Below are positions 23,667 through 64,000 of a stretch of DNA of 64,000 bases, piece after piece. Both the position numbers and the translations under genes were made by a program. The notes under the pieces are model-generated. The model was given only the letters and a program-made list of their open reading frames with translations, searched no databases and was not told the DNA's origin. Each line of letters opens with the position of its first letter. The first letter of the stretch is position 1. The stretch comes from Odiellus spinosus (taxonomy: Eukaryota > Arthropoda > Arachnida > Opiliones > Phalangiidae): the NCBI GenBank assembly GCA_963920705.1, contig OY987225.1, forward strand, positions 28,581,538 through 28,645,537, written 5' to 3'.

Positions 23667-25439
23667 TATATAAATTTATTACCCGTTGTAGAGTTTGATT
23701 TATAAGTAAAAATCAAACAAAAGTACCCTTCGGCTTTGATTATTAATCTTCACACCCTCCCTTGGCCCAAAAAGTAACGAACCCTAGTATATTTAGAAAG
23801 TTAAGTTTTGAAACAAAAAATACGTTTTTTATTTGAGTATGAATAAAATCGTCTTTGTCTCATGGACAAAAATGATGACAGAAATCTAAAATACAGGTTA
23901 AATAACGTAAAAAGTACATGTTATAAGTAATGAATATGTAACCAGTAATGTTGTCGCTAAAAAAAAAAAAACACCGAGTCTCTTCTGGATAAGTTTAATA
24001 ATGTGATAAAAACCTCGATTAAAAATAAAAGAAACAAGTTTTTATATATATTAGATTGTATAAAGAGCGTGGATTAAAAAGAGTGAACTAATTCTATTTT
24101 GTAGGAAAGAATAAAACTCTAGTCTTAATTTTTTAAATATAATTTGTTTTTCCTCTCAGCAAATTAATTCTGGATTTTTTTTAATTTTTTTTAGTTGGAA
24201 TGATATGAAAAAAAAAAAACTTTTGTTAGAATTTTTGACTAAAAAAAACGGAGAAACCTAATTTCTTTAATTAAAATCAAGGCCTAGGTCTAAATTAATT
24301 TTAGGAGTAAATGTGGAATACATACCCCCTTCTATGCGTTGCCAAATCTTTTATATAAAAACTGCATTTTTAGAGTTAAAAGTATGACATGGTAATGATA
24401 CTTTTGCCTAAATTTTGTAAAGTGTACTCTTTAAAAATTAAAAAAAAAAGTACGCTTCCAACTAAAAACTATATGCGAAATCCTGTTGTTGTAATTTATT
24501 TATGCTTCTTTTATTTTTAAAACCAAAAATCTTGTCAGTTTAAGCTTATATTTTTCGCAAACGCTATGTAAGTTTTCATATAAATGTTGAGAGATTAATT
24601 AAAATATAAATTTTGTGCTTAAAAACTTTTGCTTGTTAGATTTAAACATTCAAATTTTTCCGGTTAAAATTTAATTTTTAGAGAATGCACATGCGCGGGA
24701 AACAGGAACGGTAATAAGCACAGGACAGAAAAGGCCTTAGGATTTACTTCTCAATTTGTATTTTATTTTCTAGCTCCAGTGGACAGCGTCCGATAAATTT
24801 TCCAGAAAAAAAGGAGTCACTAAACAAATCCTCGATAATATTTTGTAACGGGAAATGCAAATTCTATGCTCTTAAGTTTAATCATAGATGGCAGACCCAT
24901 CTCGGGTGGCTTGTCTCAAAAGGATCTATCAAAAATGAACTGAACTGTACCAGAATCTAATTTTGTTTTATTTTACTGACTCTCTAGCTAGTCTTCGGAG
25001 ATCTGATCTCTCCTACAGTTTAGTCAGTGGAACTTCAAAGTCACAGGAGAGTGGGTTATAATTTTATTCTTTAATTTAGTTTAATCGTTTTAGTGATGAT
25101 TGTTAAATTTAATTAAATATTTTTATCGCAAAGAAGACAATACGCTACCGTACTATCATGATTTGAAAGTTGACGATTACCGATAAACAGGTAAGCATTT
25201 ACGTTTACCTTGTAAAACTAGAAATACGAGTTTTTTTTTTGGACGGGTGCGTGTCATGTGATATACATTTCACTTTTATTATTTTAAAAATGCCGTAATG
25301 TTTCTTATAATTTGGTGTTCTTGGTATATTGTAATTTTAAAACGCTTATTGTTATTATTTATTCAATGATTTTTGCAATGTTAACGAGATAATTCACGAT
25401 AAGACTCTTATTTTTAAGGGACTATTTTTTCGTAGTATC

Positions 25440-25723
25440 CTTACGCGGAGGAGGCGAAATGCTAAAGCGCACCTGACGGAGAATCTCTGGCGAGCGTACG
25501 TCAGTGTAGGAGGCGCGGGCAGTGAGTAAAGTGAAAGACGGCGGTGGCTGCTGTTTTGGGCCAGTTTGGCGTGTTCGTGTAACTAGAGAGAGTTAAACAG
25601 TAGGCCTTTGCTTGAAAAGGAAAAGCGTGGTGTCGTGCGGGTTTCTTATATTCGCGTTTAAATCTATTTCTTATCGGCGATTCTGGATTTCTACGTGATT
25701 TTAAAAAAAAGTGTAAAGTTAAG
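25440..25723 (+). promoter_or_regulatory. yorkie promoter-proximal region and 5' UTR
   Basis: A sharp rise in GC and CpG (ggaggaggcg, ggcgagcgtacg, gacggcggtgg) just upstream of the yorkie ATG, in contrast to the flanking AT-rich DNA. The transcription start probably lies here; no TATA box is evident. The ATG at 25724 sits in aagATGt. Confidence 0.55.
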
Positions 25724-62813
<37,090 letters not shown>

Positions 62814-64000
62814 GTACAGGTACAATGTACTTCTTTATTCAATTTAAAGGCAGAATTATTTTAATTTTATTGAGTTTATTGAAAAAAAGAAAAATAAAAT
62901 AAAATAAAATGGTCACTAAGGGAACTGTTTTATAAACTACATTATGAAGTCATCTGAGTTACTGGCTCAGTTTCAAACCTTGCTAATTGTTATCATAATG
63001 ACGGAGTAATGATGTTTTTCAAACTGATTCCCCTCTGATTAATTCTCATCCAATAATACTCATTCAAATAACCTTTTGACAGTGATGCACTGTTTAACAA
63101 AGTTATTATGTTGTAAATAAAATAATGCAATAGTAAAGTCTTTCGCAGCCTCTGAACCTGGATAAGTCAGGGATTTTCAAAACGGGAATGGCACGAATTG
63201 AGTAGTTTACAAATCCAGAGTAGATAATAATCTACGATTAATTTCTCACGTAGCCTACGGTGGTCAAGCTAGAGGGCTGAAAGGTTAAATCTCTCGGGAG
63301 AGGGATATGAGGTATATTGGCACTTCAAACAAATACTGATGCCTCTGTACTTTTTTCTTTGGAGGTTCCAAGATTGCGAAAAACTATACTTACAAGATTA
63401 ATTTTTAGTTCTGTAGATTTATCTGATATATTTTTTTGCTTATTTGTAGACGTCCGTCATGGGAACCCCTTTGCTTAATGTGAGTGCCTTTTCGGTAATT
63501 AAACTTTTAATAATGCTTTTTGTACATTAACTAAGCGTTAGTTCCCCCATATTTACTCTCGTTTTTCGCTGCTTGGTTGGTTAGTTCCAAAGTATTTTGA
63601 AATAACTTTGTCGGTTTGTGAAGGAAATAGTTTCGCGATTAAGATCTCCGTGATATATATTTTCTTCTTCTCTCTCTTTTTCTCTCTGAAAAATTATTTT
63701 TAGAAAACCAGGTAGCTCTTACACCCCGCTCTGAACCCGAGAGAAGGGGGATCTTTTTATTTATTTATAATACTTACGGTAGTCAAACGGTTTGAAAGAT
63801 GAACCCCTCCGTTTGGCAAAGACTAACTTTCCATATCATTGGGTTGGCAGGCTATTTATAAAATTGCTAGGCTTGTTTTTATTGGACGGTAAAAGCAGGT
63901 ATTGTGTAGGATCATGGTGGTGGGAGATTGGGGGAAATAACGAAGCATTCGGTGTTGGAGTTTATAAAAAAACACTGCCGCCTTTCTGACGACAAATTCT
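62814..64000. other. yorkie downstream intron sequence
   Basis: Intronic DNA after the coiled-coil exon, holding the candidate microexon at 63450-63479 and a short caggg-family trace near 63157-63178 (gaacctggataagtcaggg). The rest of yorkie must lie beyond 64000. Confidence 0.6.
63450..63479 (+). CDS. yki: Candidate 30-nt yorkie microexon
   Basis: Flanked by a good acceptor (ttatttgtag) and donor (GTGAGTG), 30 nt long, and in phase 0 with the preceding exon, encoding TSVMGTPLLN. It lies where vertebrate YAP genes have small alternatively used exons. I see no closer protein match, so it remains a prediction. Confidence 0.45.

Larger units (their letters stand above)
22305..25439. other. AGFG1-yorkie intergenic region
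   Basis: About 3 kb, very AT-rich, with many poly-A and poly-T runs. It holds the AGFG1 3' UTR and one Tigger-like element (23525-23666). I see no open frame with recognisable content. Confidence 0.6.

Overview
The window is AT-rich nuclear DNA from an animal, most likely an arthropod-like invertebrate. The evidence is four intron-rich genes with GT-AG introns, strong protein matches to conserved metazoan families, and a dense load of small inverted-repeat DNA transposons and minisatellites. I cannot name the species. All four genes lie on the + strand.

Layout. 1-162: AT microsatellite. 180-1037: the last four exons of CASK, a MAGUK scaffold, encoding most of its guanylate-kinase-like domain and the C-terminus. 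3355-8081: a complete 16-exon gene for SAP130, a Sin3/HDAC corepressor subunit. 8951-13965: two tandem copies of a unit of about 2.3 kb, ending in a 201-bp inverted repeat that looks perfect. 14995-22304: an 8-exon AGFG1 (drongo-like) gene for an ArfGAP with NPF/FG motifs; its last coding exon (22251-22304) is only 54 nt and restores the family's NPFL C-terminus. 25724 to beyond the window end: the Hippo-pathway coactivator Yorkie/YAP. Its first exon (TEAD-binding region, three LATS-type sites, first half of WW1) is separated from the rest by an intron of about 35.9 kb (26194-62053).

That intron fills over half the window. I see no nested protein gene in it. It is built from at least five families of small terminal-inverted-repeat elements, several as multiple copies or nested fragments, plus 20-, 29-, 31- and 46-bp tandem arrays and a degenerate repeat family carrying cagggaa/cctggaaaa motifs. 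The best-defined insertion is a 1,179-bp element at 58950-60128 with 42-bp perfect terminal repeats, a 5-bp target duplication and an internal array of 23 units of 20 bp.

The genes act in separate processes: junction/synaptic scaffolding, chromatin repression, endocytic trafficking and Hippo growth control. Nothing in the sequence links them functionally beyond adjacency. All exon limits come from reading splice sites and phase by eye, with no transcript evidence. The most notable observations are the tandem-unit/inverted-repeat locus, the satellite-bearing transposon, the transposon-filled yorkie intron inside WW1, and small or alternative exons in AGFG1 and yorkie.
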